From assembly GCA_039180675.1 (NCBI GenBank), contig JBCDDC010000010.1:62001-126000 (forward strand): a stretch of DNA of 64,000 nucleotides, read 5' to 3'. Of the stretch, positions 53,340 through 63,101 are shown piece by piece; position 1 is the first letter of the stretch; every line of letters begins with the position of its first letter. Source of the DNA: Thermohalobaculum sp039180675. Its GTDB lineage: Bacteria > Pseudomonadota > Alphaproteobacteria > Rhodobacterales > Rhodobacteraceae. Made by a program: the position numbers and the translations under genes. The notes below the pieces were generated by a model. That model had not been told where the DNA came from and ran no database searches. It worked only from the letters and a program-made list of their open reading frames with translations.

Positions 53340-53645
53340 AGGTCGATTTTCCCGCAAGGTTTGGACTTTCAATCGGGAAGCCCGAACGGCATAAAAGTCT
53401 CGCTTAGCCGACTTCGGCGAGCGGAGCTATGGTGAGCATGCTGCGAACGTTAGCTGGCGGGAACGTAGGTGCAAATCCACGACGTTTGAAAAGCGGCGGG
53501 TTCGGACCAGTGCGCAACCTCAAAGAGTGACCTCGAGTCTGAGTCGCAGACGGCTCCGCAACGGCGGCTAGCTCTAAGGGCAGCTTCACTTTGCCGGGTA
53601 CGTTGGGCATAGTGGTCTGACAAAAAGACCACTCGGGAGGACATC
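53340..53645. other. Intergenic region with hairpin/operator before the VOC gene
   Basis: About 306 bases without a gene. The notable element is the inverted repeat AGTGGTCT (53611-53618) and AGACCACT (53626-53633) with a 7-base centre just before the GGGAGG ribosome site. The half TGGTCTGAC resembles GntR-family operators, so it may be an operator, or a hairpin near the ribosome site. Nothing else recognised. Confidence 0.5.
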
Positions 53646-54041
53646 GTGGCCAAAGCCATTCACTCGATGATCCGTGTGCTCGATGAAGCGCGCTCGATCA
53701 ATTTCTACAACAAGGCGTTCAGGATGGAGGTCGCGGATCGGTTCGATTTCGAGGCCTTCACGCTGGTCTACATGCGCAATCCCGAAGCCGACTTCGAGGT
53801 CGAGCTCACGGTGAACAAGGGCCGTGAAGAGCCCTACGATCTCGGCGACGGTTACGGGCATATCGCGTTTTGCGTCGACGACGTGGACGCGGAACACGCC
53901 AGGCTGACCGAGGCCGGGCTTTCGCCGCGCAAGCTGGTCGATTTCGCTCCAGGCGGCGAAGTGATCGCCCGGTTTTTCTTCATTCAGGACCCAGACGGAT
54001 ACGAAATCGAGGTCCTCCAGCGCCACGGCCGCTTTCAGTAG
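53646..54041 (+). CDS. Glyoxalase I-like VOC-family protein
   Basis: 131-aa vicinal-oxygen-chelate protein with two beta-alpha-beta-beta-beta modules. IHSMIRVLDEARSINFYNKA gives the first metal histidine, FEVELTVN the first glutamate, GYGHIAFCVDD the second histidine and DGYEIEVLQ the second glutamate, so the glyoxalase I ligands seem complete. It may detoxify methylglyoxal or isomerise a related aldehyde made by the neighbouring oxidoreductases. GTG start with GGGAGG upstream. Confidence 0.85.
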   Translation: MAKAIHSMIRVLDEARSINFYNKAFRMEVADRFDFEAFTLVYMRNPEADFEVELTVNKGREEPYDLGDGYGHIAFCVDDVDAEHARLTEAGLSPRKLVDFAPGGEVIARFFFIQDPDGYEIEVLQRHGRFQ

Positions 54042-54050
54042 GAGGACGCG

Positions 54051-54365
54051 ATGCTTTTTCATCTTGAGTTTACCGTGGGCTACGGCGCCCAGATGACCCA
54101 GCAGGATCTGTTCCGGATCTGGGCAGAGGAGGCGAAGGCGGCGCTCGGCGCCAAGGAGGCCGGTGTGGTGAAGGACCTCTGGAAAGCGGTCGGGATGCGC
54201 AAGGTCTTCGCCATCGTCGAGGTCGAGAGCGGGGATGCCCTCGACCAGATCAGCTTCGACCTGCCGATCATGAAGGAGATGGGTCAGCACGTTGACATCA
54301 AGGTCACGGCGATCCGCCGCTATGAGGATTTCGCATCCGATGTCGGCGAAAGAATAACCGGCTAG
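54051..54365 (+). CDS. Muconolactone Delta-isomerase-like protein
   Basis: 104-aa protein similar to muconolactone isomerase-type ferredoxin-like folds (MLFHLEFTVGYGAQMTQQDL, the VVKDLWKAVGMRKVFAIVEV core). True muconolactone isomerases work in catechol breakdown, but no other catechol gene is seen here; members in other contexts have unknown roles. TAGGAGGA ribosome site; 9 bases after the VOC gene, so probably one operon with the GMC system. Confidence 0.75.
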   Translation: MLFHLEFTVGYGAQMTQQDLFRIWAEEAKAALGAKEAGVVKDLWKAVGMRKVFAIVEVESGDALDQISFDLPIMKEMGQHVDIKVTAIRRYEDFASDVGERITG

Positions 54366-54403
54366 AGAACCGGGCCAAAGGGCAAAAAGGGAGGAAAGAA
54401 CCA

Positions 54404-54907
54404 ATGAACGTATCTCGACGTTTCATACTGAAGGGAACGGCGTCGGCTGCGGTGATCGGAGCGTCGTTCTCCAGCACCTCGGTCAGGGCGGCCGCCAGTG
54501 TCGGAGCGGACGCGGAGAGCAAGGCTCTGCTGCTGCGGATGATCCGGGTGATGTACCCCCATGCGAAGTTTGATGATGCGCCTTATGAGCGGAGCTGCGA
54601 TGCGATACGCGGAGTTGCCGGCAAATCCATCGGGCAGTCCCTCATGTTCGCCGAGGGCCTAGCAGAGTTGAAGGCGGCGGGTTTTGCCGAAATGGACGAT
54701 GCCGACGCGCTCGCGCATCTGAAGTCCATCGAGGGCACCGGTTTCTTCCAACTGGTCCGCGGCAACGTGATCACCTCTCTCTACAACGACCCGGAAGTCT
54801 GGGAGATCCTCGGTTACGAGGGGCCCAGCTTTGACAAGGGCGGCTACATCAATCGCGGGTTCAACGACCTCGACTGGTTGCCTGACCCGCGCATCACCGA
54901 GCTATGA
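54404..54907 (+). CDS. Gluconate 2-dehydrogenase subunit 3-like protein, Tat-exported
   Basis: 167-aa protein with a twin-arginine signal (MNVSRRFILKGTASAAVIGA) and the subunit-3 fold (LLLRMIRVMYPHAKF, VWEILGYEGPSFDKGGYINR). This small subunit escorts the GMC flavoprotein subunit through the Tat pathway, as in membrane-bound gluconate or sorbitol dehydrogenases. The GMC gene follows 10 bases later. No cytochrome c subunit is present nearby, so the electron acceptor is unclear. Confidence 0.87.
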   Translation: MNVSRRFILKGTASAAVIGASFSSTSVRAAASVGADAESKALLLRMIRVMYPHAKFDDAPYERSCDAIRGVAGKSIGQSLMFAEGLAELKAAGFAEMDDADALAHLKSIEGTGFFQLVRGNVITSLYNDPEVWEILGYEGPSFDKGGYINRGFNDLDWLPDPRITEL

Positions 54908-54917
54908 GGAGAGGATC

Positions 54918-56483
54918 ATGAGCACCATCGCAAACGATGAAGCCGCGGTCGTCATCATCGGCTCCGGAGCCGGTGGCGGGACGATGGCCTTCGAACTCAC
55001 CAAGGCAGGGATCCCTTGCGTTGTTCTCGAGGCCGGGCCGTTCCTGAAGCCTGAGGATTACGAGAATGACGAGTGGGCGGCCTTTGGCCAGATGGCCTGG
55101 CTCGATGCGCGTACGACGAGCGGGTCCTGGCGGGTTGCCAAGGACTTCTCCGGGCTCCCGACCTGGCTGGTCAAGGCCGTGGGGGGCACGACAACCCACT
55201 GGGCCGGCGCGACGCCGCGCTTTCTCGACTATGAGTTCAAGGCGCGCTCGACCTATGGTGATATCGCAGGAGCAACGCTCCTCGACTGGCCGATCTCGCT
55301 CGATGATATGGCGCCCTATTACACGCGCGCCGAGGATGCGATCGGCTCGACCCATACCAATGGCCGCGCGCCTCTGCCCGCGAACAACAATTACAAGGTC
55401 TTCGCCAACGGGGCGGAACGGGTCGGCTATAAGCGCTATGCCACCGGACCCTATGGCACCAATGCAGAGCCTTATGACGGGCGGCCGGGCTCGATCCAGG
55501 ATGGCTTCAATTTCCAGGGCGACAAGAACACCTCGAAGTGGAGCACGGCAGTGCGGGAGATCCCGCGCGCGCTCGACACGGGTCTCTGTGATCTGAGGGC
55601 CAAGAGCCATGCGGTGAAGATCACCCACGATGCTTCGGGCAAGGTCGATGCGGTCCTCTATGTCGATGGCGACGGCAATCTGCATCGCCAGGCGGCGCGG
55701 GTTGTCTGCGTCGCCGGGAACTCGATCGAGACACCGCGGCTCCTGCTGATGAGCGACTCGAACATGTTCCCGAACGGGCTTGCCAACAGCTCGGATCAGG
55801 TAGGCCGGAACTACATGCGTCACCTGACGGGCTCGATGTATGCCTGGTTCGAGAAGCCGGTGCATATGTATCGCGGCGAGACGATGGCCGGGATCATCAA
55901 AGACGAGATGCAGAACGACCCCTCACGCGGCTTTGTCGGCGGCTACTACATGGAGACGCTGGCGCTTGGGCCCGCTTTCCTCGCGGCCTTTATCGAGCCC
56001 GGCATGTGGGGGCCCGACTTCACCAAGATGATGGACGCCTACTGCAACATGGCGGGGATGTGGATCGTCGGCGAGGATATGCCTCAGGCGACGAACCGGA
56101 TCACCCTGTCCGACAGCGTCAAGGACCAGTGGGGGCTGCCCGCGCCGAATGTCCACTTCGACGATCATCCGAATGATGTGGCCATGCGGACCTACGCCTA
56201 TGAGAAGGCCGAGGCGCTCTACAAGTCCGTCGGCGCGATCGGCACCCACCGTACGCCGCCCTATCCGTCGACCCATAACCTGGGCACCTGCCGGATGAGC
56301 GCAAATGCCGAGGACGGCGTCGTCAACAAGTGGGGCCAGGCGCATGACGTGCCGAACCTTTTCGTCTCGGACGGCTCGGTGATGACGACGGGGGCAGCGG
56401 CGAACCCGACGCTGACGATCGTCGCGCTGGCGATCCGCCAAGCCGAGCATCTGGCGGGTGAGTTGAAGAACGGAAATCTGTAG
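54918..56483 (+). CDS. GMC-family oxidoreductase (sugar/alcohol dehydrogenase large subunit)
   Basis: 521-aa flavoprotein. The FAD motif is IIGSGAGGGTMAFELTKAGI, the GMC signature KAVGGTTTHWAGATPRF follows, and the C-terminal catalytic region reads HNLGTCRMSANAEDGVVNKW. It has no signal of its own and is expected to be exported with the Tat-carrying small subunit. The substrate is a sugar, sugar acid or polyol by family, not further defined. The GAGGAGAGG ribosome site supports 54918 over the earlier in-frame start. Confidence 0.9.
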   Translation: MSTIANDEAAVVIIGSGAGGGTMAFELTKAGIPCVVLEAGPFLKPEDYENDEWAAFGQMAWLDARTTSGSWRVAKDFSGLPTWLVKAVGGTTTHWAGATPRFLDYEFKARSTYGDIAGATLLDWPISLDDMAPYYTRAEDAIGSTHTNGRAPLPANNNYKVFANGAERVGYKRYATGPYGTNAEPYDGRPGSIQDGFNFQGDKNTSKWSTAVREIPRALDTGLCDLRAKSHAVKITHDASGKVDAVLYVDGDGNLHRQAARVVCVAGNSIETPRLLLMSDSNMFPNGLANSSDQVGRNYMRHLTGSMYAWFEKPVHMYRGETMAGIIKDEMQNDPSRGFVGGYYMETLALGPAFLAAFIEPGMWGPDFTKMMDAYCNMAGMWIVGEDMPQATNRITLSDSVKDQWGLPAPNVHFDDHPNDVAMRTYAYEKAEALYKSVGAIGTHRTPPYPSTHNLGTCRMSANAEDGVVNKWGQAHDVPNLFVSDGSVMTTGAAANPTLTIVALAIRQAEHLAGELKNGNL

Positions 56484-56851
56484 CGTTTCTGAAACTACCA
56501 AAGAGGAGGGAGAGGGGCTATGCCGCTCGCCTTCCTTCTCCAATAACGGCGGAACTTGGTCGTTTGGCAAAGAGTGCTGAGGCCTACTCAAAGCCAATTA
56601 AAGCCTTCCAAGTAGCGCGGCGGAGACCCCTAGGATCCCACACCCACCAACTTCAAGATCTCAGAAGATCGGCCGAGATTCCATGTTTAGGCGTTAAGCA
56701 GATCGTGTTTTCAGAGGTCTCATGGAAACTTGTGGAAGTGCTGCAGAGCTGACTTTAGTGAGCTGATGTCTGCCGCTTGTAAGCTTTAAGCTCGATTGAG
56801 TTTGTAAGCCTGTGGCCAGCAACCGTCATCTCCTCTCTGCGCATATATTTC
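56484..56851. other. Intergenic region between convergent units
   Basis: 368 bases between the end of the GMC gene and the end of the RND pump gene. No gene recognised. A purine-rich/pyrimidine-rich imperfect inverted repeat at about 56502-56540 could be a weak terminator for the GMC operon. Confidence 0.4.
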
Positions 56852-59800
56852 TCACGCCGCGGCCACTTCAGCCACGCCGCGGTGGCGGTGCAGAAGGCGA
56901 TAGAGCGAAGGGACGAAGATCAGCGACACTGGCGAGGAGATCAAAAGCCCGCCGATCATAATTGTTGCCATTGGCTCGAACAATGCACCTCCTGATACAG
57001 CCATCGGCAATAGACCAAAGACAGTCGTAAGCGATGTGAGAATGATCGGCCGCGCACGCGATTGTGCAGCCGCGACGATCGCGTCATCGAGATCTTTGCT
57101 TTCGCGCTCCAAATCGATCTGATTGATCAGCACGATCGCATTGTTGATGATAATCCCCATAAGCGACATCATCCCCAGCATGGCAAAGAACGACATGGGT
57201 TGAGCATTCAGCAGCATCAGATAAGGCGCGCCAAGAACGATCAGTGGGATCGTCAGGAACGTGACCAACGAGCGGCGGATGGAGTTGAACTGGAAGACCA
57301 GCGCCGCGAGCATGACGCCAAGGGCAAGAGGCAGGTTCGCACCCATCTGGCCTGTCACATCCGCACTATCCTCCAGTTCGCCGCCAATGAAGATCTCGTA
57401 GCCTTGACCCAGATCCAATGCATCGATTGCGGGCTGGATCGTGGCGAGCATATCCTGCGCGCTCAACTGATCACTTCGGCCTGAAACGACGAGGCGGCGT
57501 ACCTGGTTCTCACGGCGGATTTCGGAGAACTCAAGCCTAGGGCGAAAAGTCGCCACCTGATCGACAGAGATGACGGTGCCTCCGGTCGCGATCGACAGGT
57601 TGGCCAAATCCTCGACGCTGTCCCTGTCGGCTTTGCTCGCCCGGAGCACAATCGGGATCTGTTCATCGTCCTCGCGGAACGTCGAGTAGGTCGTTCCGGA
57701 AAAGTAAGACGCCATGACGGCGCTAATATCTTCCGACGTCACATCGTATTCACGCGCTTTATCCTGGGCGATATCTACGACGACCTTCAGCACTTTGTTG
57801 CCCCAGTCGCTTTCGTTCATCGTGACCTCGGGCATTTCCGCGATCACAGCCTCCAGCTTGGCTCCAGCGGCGATCAGAACATCCGCATCCGGACCGCTGA
57901 TCTCGACCTCGACGATGCCTGACTCTGATCCGCCCTGCGGCAACCGGGTGACGCGAAAGCGCGCCTCGGGGAACTGTTCGATAAAGACCCTTCGCGCCCG
58001 CTTGGCCGTCTCGATCGCATCACCAAGCGTCGCAGTGTTCACTTGAATGAAGGCGCTCGCAGGATCGGGATCGCTTGGATCCAGCCCCAGATTGAAGCGC
58101 GGTCCGCCGTCTCCGATATAGGCCGTGCTGTTCAAAACGCCGGGATTGACCGTCTTGTCGTCCAACCAGTCCTGCACTCGGAGCGCCATACGCTCCGTCT
58201 CGGAGATCGCGGCCTCTTTCGGCAGATCCATGTAGATCAGAAAATCGGCCCGCTCGCTGTAAGGAAACATCTCCGGTTTGAGTTGGCTGAATTGGGATGC
58301 GCTCAACACGATCCCGCCTGCAACAACCGCGAAGATTGGCACGCCGAACGGAAGTAGCCGGCGAACCAGAACGCCATAAATCCGGATTGGACTGAAGCGG
58401 CCACGTTCCTTGTCCGCGGGTTCGGCCTCGGGTTTGAGAATATGAACGCACAAGAATGGAAGGACATAGAGCGCGGTCAACCAGGAACCGAGAAGCATGG
58501 TAGCGACAATGGCCCCGAGGGAGTATGAAAACTCGCCCTCGGTCCCATCGATCAGGAGCATCGGGATAAAGGCCGATACCGTGGTTATCGAGGCGACCCC
58601 GAGCGGCACCATGTATTGCGCACCGGCATCGCGTGCGGCCTGGTTTGCGGGAACGCCCCTTCGCAGCCTGCCCTCGATGTCCTCAACGACCACAAGGCCG
58701 TTATCGACCAGAAGGCCCAGCGAGATGATCACAGCCGCGATCGAGACCTTCTCGACATCCACGCCAAGCGTCGTCATGAATGCAAGGGCGAAGCAGATCG
58801 TGAATGGTACGATAAAGCTGATCACCAGCGCCGCGCGGAAGCCGAGAAAGAGCAGCATAACGACGAAGACCACGCCGAAGGTTTGCCCCACGTTCTCCAG
58901 TGCGCCATTGACCGACCCGGTGACATTACGCTCCTGAAAAGTGGAGACGTTGAGTGCGATTCCTACGGGCTGGCTGTTCTCGAAACTCTCAAGGGCAACC
59001 TCCAGCCGGGCGCCTAGATCCTGAATGTCCGTATCATCGGACATCTCGATCGCTGCCACAATTGCAGGCTGGCCGTTGTAGAAGACCGGTTTCTCTTTCG
59101 GATCTACATAGCCCCTGCGAACTTCGACAAGGTCTGTCAGCCGGACATATCCCGAAAGCCCGGCGACCTTGGTCAGAACGCCACGGATCTCATCGACTGT
59201 CTGGAGATCGCCATTGGCCTCAAGAACGATCTTGGTCCCGGCAGCATCGATCTCTCCCGCCGGAAGGATGACATTCTGGGCAGACAGGTCATCGAGCAGC
59301 TGTTGCATCTGAACGCCGATCGAGGCGAGCTTTGCGGTGTCAACCTCAAGCCAGATCCGCTCATCCTGCTGGCCATAGAAGCTGACCTTTGTGACGCCAT
59401 CGACCCGGAACATCGCTGTTCGCAGGTCTTCGGCAACATCGTCGAGTTCGGCGAGCGAAAACCCGTCTCCAGTGATTGCGATGGTGGCAATCGAAACATC
59501 ACCGTAATCAGTGTTGACGAATGGGCCACTCGTGCCTTCAGGCAGCTCGGCCACCACATCGTTCATCTTGTTGCGCAGATCTTCCCACGCCTGGTCGATG
59601 CCGATGCCATAAACCGTGTCGTAGAGATGGACTTTGATCAGCGCCTGGCCGTTGGTGATGATCGTCTCGATGTCCTCAATCTCACCGATCTCACGGATCT
59701 TGCGCTCCATCGGTATCGCGATCAGATCCTCAACCCTCAGCGGAGCCATGCCGTCGAATTCAGCAATTACCACGGCGGTGCGGATCGTGATCGCCGGGTC

Positions 59801-59911
59801 TTCGCGCTTCGGGATGCTGAGATAGGAGAGCGAGCCGAATAGCAGAATGCCGATCATCGAAAGAACGGTGAAACGGTTCTTATCGATCCCAAACCGGGTC
59901 AGTAGATCCAT
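56852..59911 (-). CDS. RND-family efflux pump inner-membrane transporter (AcrB-like)
   Basis: 1019-aa RND transporter with 12 membrane helices and two large periplasmic loops. The start MDLLTRFGIDKNRFTVLSMI and SIPKREDPAITIRTAVV are typical, as are the helix-4 motif ISLGLLVDNGLVVVEDIE, with a single aspartate, and the later GIIINNAIVLINQIDLE. It exports hydrophobic compounds using the proton gradient. It starts 3 bases after the adaptor gene; no outer-membrane channel is present. Probably controlled by the divergent AraC regulator. Confidence 0.93.
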   Translation of the reverse strand: MDLLTRFGIDKNRFTVLSMIGILLFGSLSYLSIPKREDPAITIRTAVVIAEFDGMAPLRVEDLIAIPMERKIREIGEIEDIETIITNGQALIKVHLYDTVYGIGIDQAWEDLRNKMNDVVAELPEGTSGPFVNTDYGDVSIATIAITGDGFSLAELDDVAEDLRTAMFRVDGVTKVSFYGQQDERIWLEVDTAKLASIGVQMQQLLDDLSAQNVILPAGEIDAAGTKIVLEANGDLQTVDEIRGVLTKVAGLSGYVRLTDLVEVRRGYVDPKEKPVFYNGQPAIVAAIEMSDDTDIQDLGARLEVALESFENSQPVGIALNVSTFQERNVTGSVNGALENVGQTFGVVFVVMLLFLGFRAALVISFIVPFTICFALAFMTTLGVDVEKVSIAAVIISLGLLVDNGLVVVEDIEGRLRRGVPANQAARDAGAQYMVPLGVASITTVSAFIPMLLIDGTEGEFSYSLGAIVATMLLGSWLTALYVLPFLCVHILKPEAEPADKERGRFSPIRIYGVLVRRLLPFGVPIFAVVAGGIVLSASQFSQLKPEMFPYSERADFLIYMDLPKEAAISETERMALRVQDWLDDKTVNPGVLNSTAYIGDGGPRFNLGLDPSDPDPASAFIQVNTATLGDAIETAKRARRVFIEQFPEARFRVTRLPQGGSESGIVEVEISGPDADVLIAAGAKLEAVIAEMPEVTMNESDWGNKVLKVVVDIAQDKAREYDVTSEDISAVMASYFSGTTYSTFREDDEQIPIVLRASKADRDSVEDLANLSIATGGTVISVDQVATFRPRLEFSEIRRENQVRRLVVSGRSDQLSAQDMLATIQPAIDALDLGQGYEIFIGGELEDSADVTGQMGANLPLALGVMLAALVFQFNSIRRSLVTFLTIPLIVLGAPYLMLLNAQPMSFFAMLGMMSLMGIIINNAIVLINQIDLERESKDLDDAIVAAAQSRARPIILTSLTTVFGLLPMAVSGGALFEPMATIMIGGLLISSPVSLIFVPSLYRLLHRHRGVAEVAAA

Positions 59912-59914
59912 TGC

Positions 59915-61054
59915 TCACTCCGCGTCCAAGAGCTTGACCTGCATGCCCTCTCGTAGAAACGACACGCCTTTCGTCGCAACGCGCTCGCCCGGTTCGACGC
60001 CATCGATGATGAGGAACTGGTTGCCTCTTAGGCCTGCCATGGTCACGACCCGGCGCTGAACGGTGCTGCTCGCCTCGTCGAACACGAAGACAGGAACTGG
60101 GACCACATCACCGGGCCCTGCATCGTCTGGGATCTGACCCTCCGGGATCGCGGCCGTTATGGGGATGAGGAACCCCCGCTCGGCTGGAAGTTCGAACTCG
60201 AAGGCGACCTCGACGGCCATCCCGGCCTTTATCAGAGGGTTCTCCTCCGTGATCCGCACAACAACCGGAAATGACGAGACGGTATCGGCACGCTCACCCA
60301 ATTCACTGACAACACCGTCGAGCACAATACTCGGGTCGTCCGCCAGCCGGATCGTCGCAGGGGTACCAACGACCAAGTCGGCAACCACATCGAAACTGAC
60401 TGAAAAGGACACTTCGAAATCAGCCGCCTGGTAGATCGACAGCACCTCCTGTCCTGCCGTGACTGTCGCAAAGCTGTCCACCTCGACCGCATTTATGATC
60501 CCGCCAAAGGGAGCGAAGAGCTTGGTATCTTTCAGGTCCTCTTGCGCCGAAGCGAGGTCCTTGCGCGCCTGCGTCAGTTGCGCGCGACGGGTTTTCGCCT
60601 CAGTGAGGTCCTCGTCGCGCCTGACCCGCGTACCTGTCCCGCTGGCGAGCAGCGTCTCCGACCGCTCGAGATCATCCTCAGCTTGGGCGAGATTAGCCTC
60701 AGCCTCTTCGACCGAGGCGATACGGTTTTCGATGGTTACAAGGAACGATTGGTCGTCGAGCTCTGCGAGCAAATCACCTTCACCAACAAGCTGTCCAACC
60801 ACGAGCTCGAGGCGCCCGAGCCTGCCACCGACTTCGAATGAGAGGATGTTCACCTCCCTGGGCTCAAGCACGCCCGGGTATCGCCGGATCGTCGTGCGAT
60901 CCATTGCTTCGACCGTCGTTGTCACAAGTCCCCGGATCGGTGGATCGACCGATGCTTCCTCTTCGGGAAAGCACCCCGCGACGAGGATTGTGCAAGCCGA
61001 CAGCAGGAAGCCTACCGTTGGAAATCTGTTTCTCGTCCATGTATGCAAATACAC
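59915..61054 (-). CDS. RND efflux periplasmic adaptor (membrane fusion protein), lipoprotein
   Basis: 379-aa HlyD-type adaptor with the lipoyl, helical-hairpin (residues about 95-175) and beta-barrel parts. GTG at 61054 is chosen because GGAG lies upstream, and it gives a lipoprotein signal ending ILVAGC. The PGVLEPREVNILSFEVGGRL segment is the usual MFP motif. It partners the RND transporter encoded immediately downstream. Confidence 0.9.
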   Translation of the reverse strand: MYLHTWTRNRFPTVGFLLSACTILVAGCFPEEEASVDPPIRGLVTTTVEAMDRTTIRRYPGVLEPREVNILSFEVGGRLGRLELVVGQLVGEGDLLAELDDQSFLVTIENRIASVEEAEANLAQAEDDLERSETLLASGTGTRVRRDEDLTEAKTRRAQLTQARKDLASAQEDLKDTKLFAPFGGIINAVEVDSFATVTAGQEVLSIYQAADFEVSFSVSFDVVADLVVGTPATIRLADDPSIVLDGVVSELGERADTVSSFPVVVRITEENPLIKAGMAVEVAFEFELPAERGFLIPITAAIPEGQIPDDAGPGDVVPVPVFVFDEASSTVQRRVVTMAGLRGNQFLIIDGVEPGERVATKGVSFLREGMQVKLLDAE

Positions 61055-61102
61055 CGCGCGCCGCTCTCCGTGATAGCAAAAAATCAATTAAAAGGAGGTT
61101 TT

Positions 61103-61132
61103 TTGACGAAGATATAGAATATTTTCTATTAT
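61103..61132 (+). promoter_or_regulatory. Candidate sigma-70 promoter of the AraC regulator
   Basis: TTGACG (61103-61108), an 18-base spacer and TATTAT (61127-61132) inside a strikingly AT-rich stretch (about 61080-61210). It faces the AraC gene. The AT-rich block is shared with the divergent efflux operon and may bind the regulator or a nucleoid protein. Confidence 0.5.
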
Positions 61133-61237
61133 TTATTTGTATAATAAGAAATTATTTCGAAATATATCATGTAATGGGAGGATATTTTTTGAATAACTCG
61201 TATAAGCTACTGGGAAAGATCTGGGGGGAACAGGACC

Positions 61238-62290
61238 ATGGCCACCACAAAGCGGACACTTCGCGCCAAACGCTCAGGGGCCTTTCACAATGTCGAGATT
61301 ATGTCCTTTCTAGTGGCGTATGCGCTTGCTCAGGGCATGGAGATGGCCGAGATCGAGCACGCCACCGGCCTGCGGGAAGATGAGCTTGGCGATCCGAACG
61401 CCCGGCTTCCTGATGACCTACCCCCAAAATTATGGCTCGCACTGCTCGATAGGAACCAAGAAGCAGTTGCGCTGACAGTAGAGGCCGCCCGCGCGGCACC
61501 CCTATCGATTTTGTGCGGGCTTGCGCATGGCGCTCAATATGCAAGTACACTTCGTGACGTGCTGACATTCATTGTCGAGCATCGCGAGATCTTAGCTGAT
61601 CGGCTTATGATCGAGCTTCGGGAGGTTGGCGACGCCGCAATGTTGGTTGCCTCGCACCCGAACGACCACATGGACTCAGGCTGTACATCCGAAGTGGGTC
61701 TCGGCGTCACTGCACGCATGATCCACGAGATCATGCAGCCGCGCATCCGCCCAAAACAGATTGACCTGCGCTTTCCGCCAAAAGGACCAGTATCAGACTA
61801 TTCGGACTTCTTTGGCGTACCCGTAGCATTCGAACAGGCGGAAACGGCGATGGTCTTCCATCGAGCCGCTCTCGAGACACCAGTTGAACGCGCGAACCCT
61901 CGATTGTTCGAGGCTGTGAGACGTCATTTCGAACTTGCGCGATCGCGGCTCGAGCTTCGGCCCGAAACCTCTGGTCTTTCGCGGCTGAGGCACGCAATCA
62001 ACGAAAGCGCGGCGCGTGGTGATTACAGGACATCAACGATCATAAACCTTGCTCGGATCAGCAAGCGTACGGCGCAGCGGATTGCTGCTGAGAACGAAAC
62101 GACACTTAAGTCGATGATCGAAGAAGTGCGATTGGATAACGCAAAGGCCTTCCTCTCAGATTTGCAAATCTCGGCAGAAACAGTTTCAAGCCTTGTTGGC
62201 TATTCTGATGACCGTGCATTTAGACGAGCATTCAAGCGCCTGACCGGATTGTCGCCATCGCAGTTCCGAAAGAACCTCAGAGACTTCTAA
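61238..62290 (+). CDS. AraC-family transcriptional regulator
   Basis: 350-aa regulator with an N-terminal arabinose-binding-like effector domain (PF12625 type, about residues 20-200) and a C-terminal AraC DNA-binding domain (TIINLARISKRTAQRIAAEN and VSSLVGYSDDRAFRRAFKRL). It resembles OruR/ArgR-type regulators. Divergent from the RND efflux operon with a 180-base AT-rich region, so it likely controls efflux in response to the exported compound. GGGGGGAACAGGACC precedes the ATG. Confidence 0.9.
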   Translation: MATTKRTLRAKRSGAFHNVEIMSFLVAYALAQGMEMAEIEHATGLREDELGDPNARLPDDLPPKLWLALLDRNQEAVALTVEAARAAPLSILCGLAHGAQYASTLRDVLTFIVEHREILADRLMIELREVGDAAMLVASHPNDHMDSGCTSEVGLGVTARMIHEIMQPRIRPKQIDLRFPPKGPVSDYSDFFGVPVAFEQAETAMVFHRAALETPVERANPRLFEAVRRHFELARSRLELRPETSGLSRLRHAINESAARGDYRTSTIINLARISKRTAQRIAAENETTLKSMIEEVRLDNAKAFLSDLQISAETVSSLVGYSDDRAFRRAFKRLTGLSPSQFRKNLRDF

Positions 62291-62473
62291 GGCACCAGAA
62301 GACCGGATTTTGGCGGGATCAGTCCGGGACTTCACCGCGCCCGGCTTGCTACTCAGAAATGTGATTGACGCAGGCGAGTGTGAAGGCTCCCGGCGCGACT
62401 TGCCAGTGGCCGCTCGACCATGTCGGCCGAAAGAGTTTCGGGTGCGAGGAAAAGTTCAGCGGAGGATCGGCCG

Positions 62474-62848
62474 ATGAAGCACTCGGCAAAATCTCATTGC
62501 GCTATCTTTGCGACATCGGTGGGTCTGAAGTTAGCTCTGCTTTCCACCGGGACCGCATTCCTGGAAATCGGGCCTCTATCCTCTCGAGCAGATGCTGAGA
62601 CGCGTCTTGGCGATTGCCGCGAAACGCTCTTACAGGGCTCATTGCGGGAGGTAAGGTTATTGAGATGCGAGAATGGTAAATACTATCGACGGGTTGGAGG
62701 GCGTTATATTGAAACAGATAATCGGGGGAACGCTATCGCATCCGTGCCGCCGAAGGCCGCCAGCGGAGATAGTGGGAATGAGGATACGACACTCAGGCCC
62801 GCCAATCCAGACTTCAAGTCCGCCCCTACTGCAGGTGACCAGCCATAA
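62474..62848 (+). CDS. Small exported protein of unknown function
   Basis: 124-aa protein. ATG at 62474 has GGAGG 8 bases upstream; residues 1-38 form a signal-peptide-like segment (KSHCAIFATSVGLKLALLST), followed by a small domain with two cysteines (RLGDCRETLLQGSLREVRLL, CENGKYYRRVGGRY) and a disordered, proline/serine-rich tail. No family recognised. Longer in-frame starts lack a ribosome site. Confidence 0.55.
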   Translation: MKHSAKSHCAIFATSVGLKLALLSTGTAFLEIGPLSSRADAETRLGDCRETLLQGSLREVRLLRCENGKYYRRVGGRYIETDNRGNAIASVPPKAASGDSGNEDTTLRPANPDFKSAPTAGDQP

Positions 62849-63101
62849 GCAGAGAGTGCCACGAGGCATGACTTCAAGAGAGCGCCACCCTATTCGTAGA
62901 CGAAGCAGTCTAAAAGGCGGCTATATCGGGCACAAGGGCTGCCAATCCCAGCCGGAAGGCTTCCAGGTTCGATCTTGGGGCTGCCTCCGAATGAACCACC
63001 TGCTTGCCCGTTGCTGACCTGGCGCTTTTGAACGTGCTCGTCGGAGTCGAAGATTGGTTTGTTTGAAGGGGCGGATCGGCCAGACGAAACGCCTGAAGGA
63101 T

